IMG/VR virus record: IMGVR_UViG_3300048817_000012 | Location: 1 to 38,823 of that record | Source: a virus | Length of the DNA: 38,823 nt | Strand: one strand, 5' to 3' | Part shown: piece by piece, positions 19,467 through 29,236 of the stretch | How the letters are laid out: each line of letters opens with the position of its first letter | Numbering within the stretch: the first letter of the stretch is position 1 | The notes under the pieces: model-generated | What the model was told of the DNA's origin: nothing | Seen by the model: only the letters and a program-made list of their open reading frames with translations | Databases searched by the model: none | Translations under genes and position numbers: made by a program

Positions 19467-21344
19467 TCAAGCCGGGGGTGGTGGCGTCTCGCTTGCCCAT
19501 GTGACCGGCTGAGTGCCGTTATTTACGACTGGCGAGACATCCCACACCGAGGGGTCAAGCTGCCCCACGGCAATCGTCGGGACCGTCTCGCATAGCTCCA
19601 TGACGGCGGGGACGATCCACCCGTTTGAGAATTGTTGCGCGGTCGCCACCGTGCTGCCCCCATAGGGCTTCGCCCAATTCCACCCGGGCGGCGGGATGAG
19701 TGTACCGACGAGGCCTGTCTCCGAATTGACATTCCCAAATAGATTTTGGATCGCGTTCGCCACTGCATTCCAGTTATCGGCAAACTTCTGACAGACTTGT
19801 TTCGCCAACGCGAGACCCGGCTGTTGATGTGGGTTCGTGGTCGGGTCCCAATCGGGAGGGGGCGTCCCCGGCGGCGATCCCGGCGGCGGCGTTGTGTTTG
19901 TCAATCCCGGTTGTTGGATACCCGTTAGCTCCCACACATTCGGCATCGGTCCGCCGTAGTTGGTGTAAGCCTTTTCAAGTCCAAATTTTGTCGCGTACTT
20001 GAGGAGTTCGGCCGCAGTCGGCGCAGTCAAATCAAACGCTCCGTATGGCGTGTAGTAGGGATCGAGCGTGACAATAAAAGACGGTAACCCGGCAACCGCC
20101 ACCCCCGTTACTGCGGTGTTCGCGACGCCCCACCCTCCATCCGGGGTGCCAACACCCATCCAAGAGAGTCCGTCTTGATCTAACGCGGCGGTAGCAAGAT
20201 TGTCCGCGCCGTAAGTTCCAAGTGGGATAAAAGAATAGTTCACCGCCAAAATATACGTCACCGAGAAATAAGGAAGGGCGGTGAAGCCGCTATAGCCCCA
20301 CCCTCCTAAGTACGCGAAGGCTTCGGAAGGTCCGCCGGGTCTAAAGTAGGAAAGATCGAGCGGCTGTTGCACCGGGCTGAGATACCAAAACCAAACATTG
20401 TCTACTGCCCCGAGCGCGCGTATCCACCAAATCGGCCCCATGTCGATTGCTGGAATTGACATTGATGCTTGATTGCCGGGTAAGCCGCTCGCCGTGTATG
20501 GCGTCGCGCCGAGGAACGGCCCCCCGGTGTTGTCAGGGAAGTAGACATAGACGTTCGGGTCAGTGTTCGGCGGCGGCACTTGCTGACCCGTGCCGGGATC
20601 GGTCACGTACTGAGTTAGGTCGAGTGTGTTCGCGCCCGGCGACAGCGCGCCGTTAAGCACGGTGTCATAGTTGTAGAATTGCAAAACGTGCATGTCGTAC
20701 CACGGTCCCGAATTCCAGTCAGTGTATCCGGGGGGATCGCCGGGGCCGCCGAAGTCTGCGGTGGGTATCAGCCACGGCATTCCTAGAGTTTGTAACGGAC
20801 CTTGTTCAACAAACGCGTCCGTCAGAAGCGTCAACGTATAGTCAGTCGCTATTTGCTGATTAGCCAGCCCGGGTGTTCCGCTGCCGACTTGGCGCAATAG
20901 CTTGACCGCGTGCTGTGCCTTGGTCGATCCATTGGTGGCCCCGACCGCCAAGCCGCTGCCGGTTGTGTCCGTGATCGCCACGACCGACTTCGGATTGGGA
21001 GTCTGACACGCAATGCAAAAATCCGCATTGTTCGGGCCGGTGATCGTGAACGCGTCACACACTTCCACATCGAAAAACATCGCCGGGTTTGCCGTGCTTG
21101 TCACCCGCATCATATGCGAAGCCCGAGTCGATGACTCCTTGCCGGGCTCACCGTTACCGTCCCCCGTGTTGTCGGTGATGTTGGGCGCGTTGACGTTCGG
21201 TTTGGAGATTTTATAGGCAATCTGAAAGTTGTTCGGGAGGGTAAGCGAAATCGCGTCGAGAACTTCGACATCGGCGTAAAACCGTTCGTCCGCACTCTTG
21301 ACACGAACGGTGTGCGTTGCGCGGGAATACTGAGACACTGACAT
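19467..21344 (-). CDS. tail protein with three related N-terminal units
   Basis: The 625-residue protein begins with three similar stretches (about residues 8-45, 75-112 and 140-190), each with a TRA-H or TKA-H start, a hydrophobic VEVLDA/VEVCDA strand and a similar turn. The centre and C-terminal half is rich in Trp, Tyr, Pro and Gly, as in receptor-binding or baseplate wedge proteins. A Pro-rich segment (PPPGSPPGTPPPDWDP) lies near residue 490. AAGG is 8 nt before the ATG. It follows an 84-residue gene with 3 nt between. Exact tail part unknown. Confidence 0.65.
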   Translation of the reverse strand: MSVSQYSRATHTVRVKSADERFYADVEVLDAISLTLPNNFQIAYKISKPNVNAPNITDNTGDGNGEPGKESSTRASHMMRVTSTANPAMFFDVEVCDAFTITGPNNADFCIACQTPNPKSVVAITDTTGSGLAVGATNGSTKAQHAVKLLRQVGSGTPGLANQQIATDYTLTLLTDAFVEQGPLQTLGMPWLIPTADFGGPGDPPGYTDWNSGPWYDMHVLQFYNYDTVLNGALSPGANTLDLTQYVTDPGTGQQVPPPNTDPNVYVYFPDNTGGPFLGATPYTASGLPGNQASMSIPAIDMGPIWWIRALGAVDNVWFWYLSPVQQPLDLSYFRPGGPSEAFAYLGGWGYSGFTALPYFSVTYILAVNYSFIPLGTYGADNLATAALDQDGLSWMGVGTPDGGWGVANTAVTGVAVAGLPSFIVTLDPYYTPYGAFDLTAPTAAELLKYATKFGLEKAYTNYGGPMPNVWELTGIQQPGLTNTTPPPGSPPGTPPPDWDPTTNPHQQPGLALAKQVCQKFADNWNAVANAIQNLFGNVNSETGLVGTLIPPPGWNWAKPYGGSTVATAQQFSNGWIVPAVMELCETVPTIAVGQLDPSVWDVSPVVNNGTQPVTWASETPPPPA

Positions 21345-21347
21345 TGA

Positions 21348-21602
21348 TTACGCCTTGGGCTTGGACTGCGGATTTTCGATGACGTGCTGAATGACGCCGC
21401 TGCTTGAGGGGGCTTCCGTATGAACCGCACCGAGTTTATTTGTCTGCGTATAACTAAAGTTCCCCGTGAACGTCTGAGTGCCGCCGGTCAAGCCTATCTT
21501 CACAAGCGCAGGCACGTTCGGCTGGCCGGTCAAAGGACCATAGGGTTCCGGGCCAACATCTCGACCTTGAAACGGCTGGACAATCTGTTCCATCGTGGGC
21601 AT
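21348..21602 (-). CDS. small tail-region protein, 84 residues
   Basis: A soluble, polar 84-residue protein rich in Gly, Thr and Gln with no clear domain. Its ATG shares a base with the stop of the 980-residue protein (TAATG), so the two are coupled. Position among tail-tip genes suggests a virion or assembly part. A second ATG three codons later is possible. Function unknown. Confidence 0.65.
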   Translation of the reverse strand: MPTMEQIVQPFQGRDVGPEPYGPLTGQPNVPALVKIGLTGGTQTFTGNFSYTQTNKLGAVHTEAPSSSGVIQHVIENPQSKPKA

Positions 21603-24544
21603 TAGTCATTGTCTCCCGGTGCTGAGAGGTTGACGCCTTGCGGCAGTTCAAGGGGGCTCACAGTGATGGTGTACGCGCCGAGGAATGGCCCGTTTACGAC
21701 CGAGTCAATTTCGCAAATCCACCCAATCGGATTGCTTTTCATAAGGTTCGGTAGGATCGCCGCGTCCACCGCCGCTGTCCACACCGTTGCCGGGCCAACC
21801 CCTGTGGTAACGATGGTCTCGCCACCGACGCCGCTTTGCACCGGCGTGATTGGCTGCGGCGGGTTCAAAATCTTCATGGAAATCAATTCAGCCAAGATAC
21901 CCGGCTCAAGAGCCGCGTATTGAGTGGGGAGCGTCTCGGTGAAGAAGCCACCATCGGACGGTAAATCACCGAGCGGGAATTGCAGCCCGTCATCGAACGG
22001 CTCGAACACGGCCCCGGTGTACGAAATGTCAGCGTTCGGCGATCCGAAAGCATTGTAGCCTACCGAACATCCGATTGTAACACTCCCCCGAATTTTGCCT
22101 TTACTCGCGGTCATCCCGTACTTGATGACCTTGCCGGTGGCGACGCCGCCGGGCAGGCGCGGCTCATACAGTGTCGCATTCATTCGGCAGGACATGCCGA
22201 GCACCATTTCAATCGGGCACGCCCATGACACTTCTAGAGCGCGCGAGCGCATCCGAATTTTGGCCCGAGCACGGTTGATCGCGTACTCGATTGACTCTTT
22301 CCCGCGTGCGGTTGGGAAGTAGCACCGCGCCGTGACGTTATCCGCCGTGCCGCCGACCGGGATGCCGGGTACACTGCCGAGAACCGCCATTCCAGCGACC
22401 CCCGCCGCTCCCCCTGAAATAATCGTGAAATCGGTGCAATTGATCGAAGTTAAGACGGCATCGGAGTTAGGATCAAAATAAGGAACGCCGGTGATGGTGA
22501 GGGCTGGCGGGAATAGAAGTTGATCGCTCTCGGTGGGCAGAGGACGGTATTGAACTACGGTGAATTCACCTTCGCCGCCCTCGCCTACATTGGGGACCGC
22601 CCCCGCAGAGTCCGATAACGCCGCTCCTGTTGTACCCGCCTCGGCGGTGCAAATCCAATAGGATGTGCTCGGGGGGACGACATCTTCGAGCGAGCCCGGG
22701 CCGCCATTAAAAACTGTATCTGCATAGAGCAAGATCGTACCAACGTCATAGTTCGTAGCGAACGCCATTTTCTGAATTTTGGCTTGCGGGTTCTCGCCGA
22801 GTGAAACCCACGACCCGGTGCCCGGAGAAATTTCTGCCGTTACCGCCCCGGGTACATCACTGAAATCGGGCTCAACATTGCCGCCTGTTCCGGGACCAAG
22901 GCTAATTTGGTATGCCAGCCCGCCCGGCGTGAGCGGGTTGTTCGGGTAAATAAGTTGGCCCTTACCGAAATGTTTTCCCCCGGCAAAATCTGACCAAGCG
23001 TCATAGATAAGCAACGGCTCGCCGACTTCACCATTCATTTTGATTAGCGCGGTGTCCTGCTCGACGGTCGGCGATGTGAGGATGGCTTGCGTGTTGGCGG
23101 TTACATCGACAAAGATGACTTCGGTGAACTCGCGCTTCGCTTCATACTTTAGCTCCCACGAACAGTTCAAGCCCCACAGCGGCACGTAAAGAAGCTTCTC
23201 TACTAGCTTTGCTGGTATGTTGGTCGGCGGGATGGAATACGGATCACAGAAGCTGCTTTGACCTGTTGTGATGACGGTAGGGATGCCACCACCCGCCGTC
23301 CAAACAGGGCCGAGCAACGCGGGCTGGCTTGATGACTCGTTGATCGACACGGTGGCGCAATCATAATCGGTAAGAGTGCCGTAGAATTGTGTGTCGGTCG
23401 TGATGTTCCACATCGGGGTTTCTTTGATCGTGTAGGGGTCATCAACATAGCTCGTCTCGACTGTCCATCCAGCGCCAAGACCCTTGCCCGGCTTCGGCCA
23501 GTCGTCAGCGAAGGACCCGCCGGTATAGCTGGCGACGCTCACATCCGGGCCGTCCACGTAGCCCGTAGTCCGCTGCATCCAATGAACCGTCGTCTGCACT
23601 TGCACGTTGGTGAGCGGGGCCTGCCCGATCTTGACTTTCACACTGTCGTAGATCGCGCTTGGCGGCGACTCGGCGAATACCACAGTGCCATCCTCGCCGA
23701 CCAGCACGTCGCTTGCTGTCACTTCGAGAGAGCAACGGTCCACATGATATAGCGACGACCATCCTTCGAGGATGCTGTCAGGGTTATCCTGTTCCTTTTC
23801 CTTTAGGAAAACCGGATCGTAATTCCCGGGGATTTTCAACGTCTCGGCACACGCCTGTTTCCACTGGATGTAGTTCTCCGAGCGTGCAAGGAATTTGAGT
23901 GTGATCTTTTCCGCGAACAGATCATCGGGCACGCCTATAAGTTCGCCGAAGAATATCGGAACGACGGTGTTGCCATTCGTGTATGGCGGGGGGCCCGACG
24001 CTCCGCCGGAAGGGGACGGCGAAGTGCCAAGGTTCGACGACGAGGGGATCGGCGGAACGAGAATGATTGTTGCGTCATCGTAGACCTGATAGCCCGGCTG
24101 CACATAGCCATCCACGACGTACTCGGGGGTGCCTTCGACAGTTTCAGGCGCAAGATCGGTTGCGCCGCTCGATCCATAGCCGTTCGGGATATTGGTGAAG
24201 TCCCCCGGGCCGCTGAAAGTCCCTTCCGCGTATGGATCAAGGTTCGGCGGCTGATATGCGAGCCACGCCCATTGATGACGGGTCGCATTAAGGAGACCCG
24301 TGTACGGATTTTTGATCGTGACCGATAGTGTCGGAACTTGACCTTCTTCATGTTGCAAGTTGATTTCGAGAATTTCCTCGTCATTACGAAGCATCGTTTC
24401 GTCGAACGTGGTTTGATCCGAGTTCACCCAAGCGAACAGAAATGGCAAAGCATAGCCGGGCGATGTGGTGCCCATGCCGGTGCCTTCGCCGTCGCCGGGG
24501 CTGGCTACTCCGGTGATTTCGGGAGTGGTAAGTTCGTCGGTCAT
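21602..24544 (-). CDS. baseplate hub or tail-tip protein
   Basis: The 980-residue protein lies directly after the tape measure and the 152-residue distal protein, where siphophages encode their tail hub. Its N-terminal region (FAWVNSDQTTFDETMLRNDEEIL, then SVTIKNPYTGLL) resembles the start of hub proteins that bind the distal tail ring, and residues of about 700-840 (AINRARAKIRMRSRALEVSW, KVIKYGMTASKGKIRGSVTIG) resemble the later part of such hubs. The middle is beta-rich. It starts 1 base after the previous stop. Exact family not fixed. Confidence 0.65.
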   Translation of the reverse strand: MTDELTTPEITGVASPGDGEGTGMGTTSPGYALPFLFAWVNSDQTTFDETMLRNDEEILEINLQHEEGQVPTLSVTIKNPYTGLLNATRHQWAWLAYQPPNLDPYAEGTFSGPGDFTNIPNGYGSSGATDLAPETVEGTPEYVVDGYVQPGYQVYDDATIILVPPIPSSSNLGTSPSPSGGASGPPPYTNGNTVVPIFFGELIGVPDDLFAEKITLKFLARSENYIQWKQACAETLKIPGNYDPVFLKEKEQDNPDSILEGWSSLYHVDRCSLEVTASDVLVGEDGTVVFAESPPSAIYDSVKVKIGQAPLTNVQVQTTVHWMQRTTGYVDGPDVSVASYTGGSFADDWPKPGKGLGAGWTVETSYVDDPYTIKETPMWNITTDTQFYGTLTDYDCATVSINESSSQPALLGPVWTAGGGIPTVITTGQSSFCDPYSIPPTNIPAKLVEKLLYVPLWGLNCSWELKYEAKREFTEVIFVDVTANTQAILTSPTVEQDTALIKMNGEVGEPLLIYDAWSDFAGGKHFGKGQLIYPNNPLTPGGLAYQISLGPGTGGNVEPDFSDVPGAVTAEISPGTGSWVSLGENPQAKIQKMAFATNYDVGTILLYADTVFNGGPGSLEDVVPPSTSYWICTAEAGTTGAALSDSAGAVPNVGEGGEGEFTVVQYRPLPTESDQLLFPPALTITGVPYFDPNSDAVLTSINCTDFTIISGGAAGVAGMAVLGSVPGIPVGGTADNVTARCYFPTARGKESIEYAINRARAKIRMRSRALEVSWACPIEMVLGMSCRMNATLYEPRLPGGVATGKVIKYGMTASKGKIRGSVTIGCSVGYNAFGSPNADISYTGAVFEPFDDGLQFPLGDLPSDGGFFTETLPTQYAALEPGILAELISMKILNPPQPITPVQSGVGGETIVTTGVGPATVWTAAVDAAILPNLMKSNPIGWICEIDSVVNGPFLGAYTITVSPLELPQGVNLSAPGDND

Positions 24545-24545
24545 G

Positions 24546-25004
24546 TTAGATTTCTTCCAACTCTAAAGACCATGTGTTCTCGTTCTTCCATTCCGCGAAG
24601 TCCTCGCTCCACGGCTGGACTAACATTACGAGGATGGGCCGGTAGAAAGTGAAAAGTCCTTGCGTCCAACTTGATCCACTGACTACGGGCCGCGACGGCG
24701 AGCCCGAGTTGCCGGTCAGGTAGGCGAGGCTCGCGGCGCATTCGACTGTGACTTCCATCCCCGGCCAGATGCCGTCGAGAGGGGGCGCGTCAATGTCGGT
24801 GCATGTAATCTTGCTCTTGTATTTCCGAAACACCGGGTTGCTTAGATCAATGAGCACGCCGTTCACCGACCGCTCTTGGCTGTTGGCCTCGGGGATGACG
24901 CTAAGCGTTTGAGTGAGGCCGCGCGCCTGATATTGAAAGCCGCCCATTCCAGAAATGGTCAGCAACGTATCGGCATTCGCTGGAAGTACGTTTTCCTGTG
25001 TCAT
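24546..25004 (-). CDS. tail protein next to tape measure, distal tail candidate
   Basis: The 152-residue protein follows the tape measure gene by 6 nt and precedes the hub-like gene by 1 nt. It has beta-type composition with a clear C-terminal ENTWSLELEEI. In siphophages this place often holds the distal tail protein or a tail assembly protein. AGGA lies 9 nt before the ATG. Function is inferred from position. Confidence 0.6.
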   Translation of the reverse strand: MTQENVLPANADTLLTISGMGGFQYQARGLTQTLSVIPEANSQERSVNGVLIDLSNPVFRKYKSKITCTDIDAPPLDGIWPGMEVTVECAASLAYLTGNSGSPSRPVVSGSSWTQGLFTFYRPILVMLVQPWSEDFAEWKNENTWSLELEEI

Positions 25005-25010
25005 GGCTTG

Positions 25011-28000
25011 TTATCCTGCGGCCCAACTAGGTTTGCGGCCAGTCGAAGATGTTTGCTGGCCGATAGCGAACTGCTTAAGCTTTGCCGCGACATTGTCTGG
25101 CACTTTCAGGCCGTCGAACGTCTGATCGCCGATGGTCAGGTTCAATATCGAGTCTGCCTTCTCAATCGCACCGCCCGCCGCGAAGTAAGGTAGCGAGGAA
25201 GTGGGAACCATGCCGCCCATCGCGTACCTCTGCGACGGCATTTGAATGTTGTTCATCGCGTGCATGGTGTCCTCGCCGTAGGCGCGCACCGCCGCCGCCC
25301 TCATGACGAACTCACCTTTCGAGAGCCGCGCAAGAACGCTGTCGCTTACGTCGGTGCCGGGACCGCGAACTACACCATCACAGATACCCCCCTCACAGAA
25401 ATGAGGTTGTCTCCCCTGCGGTATATTTTTAGAGTCGGCGGGGCACGGCGGGAAAATTCCAAGAGCGGTAATCATGGCTGCATTCAAATACTGAACGTCC
25501 GGTCGAAGCGGATGGGTCTTGATATAATCTTGCAATTTCGCAGGATAATACTTCGCGACCATCGCGTTGGTTGCCTGTTGGTCTGGTACGCCGTTCGTCG
25601 AGGCCATGTGAATTCCGAAACGTGCGGTAGGCTCGACACACCCCTCGTTATAGGGAAGTCCCGTTGACATGACGCAGGCCGAAACACAATCTCCTCTGAA
25701 ATGCACCTTGTCCTTTTTGTCGTGGATACGCTGCCAGTAGCTGTCGGCTACATCAATGGAGCCTCCCGGATTATTTCCTATGACGATGTCCTTCGCACCC
25801 ACAGTAGCCCCATACGGCAACGGTCGCGGACTCGGGGGTCCGGGCATTGCGCCGGGAGTGCCGGGATAGCCGGGAGTGCCGGGAGTACCGGGAACGGCGT
25901 TGGGGTTCGGAACTAATGATGACAATTTACTCGCTAAGGACATAAGCGCCGATGCAACTGACGTGCCGCCGCCGCCTATAGCTGATGCCACGGAGGTAAA
26001 CGCCGAACTAATGCCCGAAGCGCCGCCGCCTATACTGTCCGCGCCAGCTTGTTTTAGCGCGGTGGCTACTTCCAGGCCCGAAATCTCTTTAGATGTAGAT
26101 GTAGGCATATTAGCGGCATCGGCTTCCGGGTGCGGAGGCGGCTCTCCCGAGGGCCCCGAGCCGACGCGAGCATCGCCCGCGCCTTCCGTTCCTACCGAGG
26201 GAAGCATATTTGTTGCTCCGCCCGTGCGCCATGGTGCATTCATTGGATCGGTTACAGATATGGTTTCATGTGTGACCGGGCCGCCGCCGCCGCCGCCGGG
26301 CCACGTTCTCGCATCGCGTCTACTTTGGTCGCCAGTCGGTGTGTTAGGGGCACCGGACGTTGTATGCACCACGAGGCCGCCAAGCGCAGCCTTAATAGCA
26401 GCAGCGCCCTCAGTGATGACGCCAGCAAGGGAGTTCAACGCGCCGCTGACTGTAGCGCCGCTGGCGTTGATGTCAACGGCCGCGCCTCCGCCGTAGCCAC
26501 GGCCTTCTGGCGGGAGCGGCTGTCCGCCGCCAGCCATCGGCGCAGCACCATCGTCCGGCAGATGATAGATGCGAGTTGTGCCGGATGTTTGCTCCGTCTT
26601 TACGCCGGGCCCCGGCTGGTTAGAGTGACCGAACCGAAGTACCTTTATAGGTGAGTTAGGGTCATCTTTATCGCCCGGCCGAACAATGCCGGGAGTGCCG
26701 GGAGTACCGGACGACGGACCCCCCGTTAACGGGCCGCCCCCGTGCAAAATATCCAATCCGTGAAAGGGGGTGGCCCCCGTTGGCTTGGTAAAAAAATCAA
26801 TAAGTCCTTGCGGCAGGAGAGACTTCATCCAGTCCGCCGCCCCCTTCGTTGCGGAACTTATAGCGTCTACAATACCCGGGAGTTGTTCTAAATTATGTGC
26901 TGCATTGGTTTCGGCGACTGCTTTAATTGGGGCGATAGCGGCGGCGCTTTTTTCTTTCATCGCGTCTATAACTTGCAGAAGTTTCGCACCCGCCGCCGCC
27001 GCCTTCTCTGCGTTATCGACATCCTGCTTCGTAATACCTAAACCATGTGCAGCGATTTCGGCGGTAGCCGCCTGCATTTTCGCCAGCCCGCCGTCTTGCG
27101 CGAATTTGAGGAGCTTCTCGGCGTCCATGCCGCCAGCGCCGCCTGCCCGCATAGACCCCATCTCTGCTTTGATTAGGGCGAGCCCCTTCTCTGCGCCAAT
27201 AGCGCCAGTTTGAATGCCCTCAAATAGTTTTTGGATAACATCTAGCCCCGACGCGGGACCAGTTCCGGTTCGTGCGAGGTTCTCAAGAGACTTGGTTAGG
27301 GTTTGAATGTCGGTATCGGCAACATCCGCCGACTCCTTGTGTGTTTTGATGCCCTCTTTGAGTTTCTCAGTGATGTTCGGGATACTCTTGAGTGCTTGTT
27401 CGCGCTGCGCCTCTATCGCCTCGTTCTTTGCGATCTGAGCCTCTTGCTGTGCGATCCACTTATCCTGCTCCGCGAATGCTTCCTTCGGAACGCCGTAGGA
27501 CTCTTGCAACTTTTCGTTAGCTTTGGTGACACGGAGCGCCGAGGACGCGGCGGTATCATGGTCAGTGCGAATGTTTTTCATCATGCTCGCATAGTCGGTC
27601 GCGACCCGCGTGGACATGCGGTTGACTAGGCGTTCAAATCCTGACGCGCTAACCCCGGCTTCCCCAAGCGCCGCGCCCATGCCTTGAATAACCTCGGGCG
27701 TCGTCCCCATCGCCCTCGCCATCGAGGCGGTCTTGAGGATGGCGGCGTCTTGCTGGTCAATGAATTGGCTTAGTTGCTCGGCGGCTTGAGTGAAAGACCC
27801 GGCGACCGGGCCGCCCATCAAAGTCGCGAGGCCGGTCAAGTTGCCGCTGGTCGCACTGCTAAGAATTTGAGAGAAGGACTGCGCGGCTGTCGTTCCGATA
27901 TTTTTGAACGCGGTATTCAGGCCCTCAATGCCGCCGCCGCCACCGCTCGCTTTGCTACCGGCGGCGGCAAGGTTCTCAACGGCCTTCGTCACGCCATCAA

Positions 28001-28076
28001 TTTTATTGACGGCGTCATCGACGCCGTCAGTCTTGACGCTGACCTGTACGCCTTGAACTACATCTTCTAGGGCCAT
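25011..28076 (-). CDS. tape measure protein with embedded serine-protease-like domain
   Basis: The 1021-residue protein has the tape measure hallmarks: N-terminal helix-rich region with Ala/Lys/Glu (residues 1-420), Gly/Pro-rich linkers, and a C-terminal motif DSVLARLSKGEFVMRAAAVRAYG that I know from many tape measures. Unusually, about residues 755-870 match a ClpP-fold or periplasmic predicted-protease pattern: NNPGGSI, then GDCVSACVMS with possible Ser799, and RFGIHMAS with His823. Cys-rich residues around it may form disulphides. If active it could help DNA entry or cell wall passage. Length predicts a tail of about 150 nm by the usual rule. It follows the previous stop by 1 nt. Confidence 0.85.
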   Translation of the reverse strand: MALEDVVQGVQVSVKTDGVDDAVNKIDGVTKAVENLAAAGSKASGGGGGIEGLNTAFKNIGTTAAQSFSQILSSATSGNLTGLATLMGGPVAGSFTQAAEQLSQFIDQQDAAILKTASMARAMGTTPEVIQGMGAALGEAGVSASGFERLVNRMSTRVATDYASMMKNIRTDHDTAASSALRVTKANEKLQESYGVPKEAFAEQDKWIAQQEAQIAKNEAIEAQREQALKSIPNITEKLKEGIKTHKESADVADTDIQTLTKSLENLARTGTGPASGLDVIQKLFEGIQTGAIGAEKGLALIKAEMGSMRAGGAGGMDAEKLLKFAQDGGLAKMQAATAEIAAHGLGITKQDVDNAEKAAAAGAKLLQVIDAMKEKSAAAIAPIKAVAETNAAHNLEQLPGIVDAISSATKGAADWMKSLLPQGLIDFFTKPTGATPFHGLDILHGGGPLTGGPSSGTPGTPGIVRPGDKDDPNSPIKVLRFGHSNQPGPGVKTEQTSGTTRIYHLPDDGAAPMAGGGQPLPPEGRGYGGGAAVDINASGATVSGALNSLAGVITEGAAAIKAALGGLVVHTTSGAPNTPTGDQSRRDARTWPGGGGGGPVTHETISVTDPMNAPWRTGGATNMLPSVGTEGAGDARVGSGPSGEPPPHPEADAANMPTSTSKEISGLEVATALKQAGADSIGGGASGISSAFTSVASAIGGGGTSVASALMSLASKLSSLVPNPNAVPGTPGTPGYPGTPGAMPGPPSPRPLPYGATVGAKDIVIGNNPGGSIDVADSYWQRIHDKKDKVHFRGDCVSACVMSTGLPYNEGCVEPTARFGIHMASTNGVPDQQATNAMVAKYYPAKLQDYIKTHPLRPDVQYLNAAMITALGIFPPCPADSKNIPQGRQPHFCEGGICDGVVRGPGTDVSDSVLARLSKGEFVMRAAAVRAYGEDTMHAMNNIQMPSQRYAMGGMVPTSSLPYFAAGGAIEKADSILNLTIGDQTFDGLKVPDNVAAKLKQFAIGQQTSSTGRKPSWAAG

Positions 28077-28077
28077 T

Positions 28078-28587
28078 TTATTCCCCCGCCATCTCCGCCG
28101 AGAAATAATCAGCGAAGTTCTGCATGACGTTTTGCACCACGCCGTTCAAATCCCACTTCTTCGGGATCGTGACAGACGCCGTGCCGAACAGTTTGGGGGA
28201 CTTGTCGGTGATCGAAAGCATCATAGGTTTCTTAGCGTTTCTGGCCGAAACTAACGTGTCGCCCTCCGCCGGGCCATCGCCGATGGGGAGCCACAGCAAC
28301 GGACTGCCGGTGATCGTGCCGCCGGTCTCGAAGATGTCGGCGTAGGGAATATCGTGGCTCATGCTAATACGCATGTTGTCGAGCGTGACGTGCAAGCCAT
28401 CGGTCCATCTGCCGCCGAACTTGCCCGAGCTAGAAATCACACTACGAGCTTGTTCTTCTATCATCGACCGGCACATATTCAGGGCGGCGGTGACGGCCGT
28501 ATTGACCTGCGCGATAGTCGCGTTGATATTTTTCGTGACCTTCTCGGCGATGTCGCCCCCGGTGACGGTGATTGTTACCTCAACCAT
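28078..28587 (-). CDS. minor tail protein, gp10/DUF6441-like
   Basis: The 169-residue protein has an N-terminal helical part (EKVTKNINATIAQ), then YADIFETGGTITGSPLLWLPIGDG, a pattern found in head-tail joining or tail completion proteins of the HK97-gp10 kind. The ATG at 28585-28587 overlaps the frameshift ORF stop (TAATG), so it is coupled to chaperone translation. It directly precedes the tape measure. Assigned to tail assembly from pattern and position. Confidence 0.6.
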   Translation of the reverse strand: MVEVTITVTGGDIAEKVTKNINATIAQVNTAVTAALNMCRSMIEEQARSVISSSGKFGGRWTDGLHVTLDNMRISMSHDIPYADIFETGGTITGSPLLWLPIGDGPAEGDTLVSARNAKKPMMLSITDKSPKLFGTASVTIPKKWDLNGVVQNVMQNFADYFSAEMAGE

Positions 28588-29236
28588 TAGTTCATTTCCC
28601 CTTCCCAAGTCTGCAATTGCTTGTTGAGAGCTTCCTCTTTCCCGCGTGATGCCATCGCGCCTAGCGACAGAAAATCGTAGTTGTCACGATCCCGTCGCCG
28701 ATCAGCCAAAAAGAGGAAGGCTGTTATTTGGCGAGGGGTGTAGTTCCAGACGACGCTTGTGGGGTGTCCATTGGCAATGAGGGCTTCGACTCCGGCAGCG
28801 ATTTCATATCCGGGCCCTTGCCATCGCTTCCTGATTTGACTGCGACGGCGGCCTCGTGCATACGGAGCACCCTCGATACGAAAGGGCCGAAGCCACTCCT
28901 AAAGGTTTGCCTAAAGACCGCCTCGACTATGTTTATTTGCGTCTCGATTGGCAGGCCGCTCGCGATTTCTTCACTATCTGGATCGCCCGGATTTCCCGTT
29001 CCGGCTGCGATGATTGCACCGACCGCTTCTGGCGCTTGTAAGACAACATCGTTGATAGAAATGATGTCACCACTAAGCCACCGCTGCATGTCGGGGAAAC
29101 GAACTATAAGAATGAGACAGCCTTTTGCCGAGATACCTTTCACCTTGAGTTTTTTGCCGTCGCCGACTTCGACATCTTCCCCGATGTCGGCGATGTCTGC
29201 CAAGCTCAAGCCTTGTTCTTTGGGGGGACTCGTCAT
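28587..29236 (-). CDS. tail assembly chaperone, -1 frameshift fusion
   Basis: Ribosomes that slip back one base at GGGCCCG (28811-28817, read G GGC CCG) leave the 170-residue frame and continue in the -1 frame to a stop at 28587-28589, giving a 216-residue fusion. The added 74 residues run from GYEIAAGVEALIANG through RQITAFLFLADRRR to LQTWEGEMN, with a helical, well-mixed composition unlike a random frame. This is the classical arrangement (G and GT in lambda) directly upstream of a tape measure. No independent start exists for the second part. Confidence 0.85.
28724..29236 (-). CDS. tail assembly chaperone, unshifted form
   Basis: The 170-residue product of the normal frame, with acidic N-terminus (ADIGEDVEVGDGKKLKVKG), a helical middle and a Ser/Pro-rich end after the slip site. 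It starts at ATG 29236 with GGAG 10 nt upstream. In siphophages the short form binds the growing tape measure and the long form recruits tail tube subunits. It lies between structural genes and just upstream of the tape measure, as expected. Confidence 0.8.
   Translation of the reverse strand: MTSPPKEQGLSLADIADIGEDVEVGDGKKLKVKGISAKGCLILIVRFPDMQRWLSGDIISINDVVLQAPEAVGAIIAAGTGNPGDPDSEEIASGLPIETQINIVEAVFRQTFRSGFGPFVSRVLRMHEAAVAVKSGSDGKGPDMKSLPESKPSLPMDTPQASSGTTPLAK
28811..28817 (-). promoter_or_regulatory. -1 ribosomal frameshift site GGGCCCG
   Basis: Heptamer of X XXY YYZ form in the 0 frame (codons AAG GGC CCG). Both tRNAs can re-pair after a one-base backward slip. The -1 frame is open from upstream of this point to the stop overlapping the next ATG. 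The downstream RNA is GC-rich, but no pseudoknot was worked out. Confidence 0.8.
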
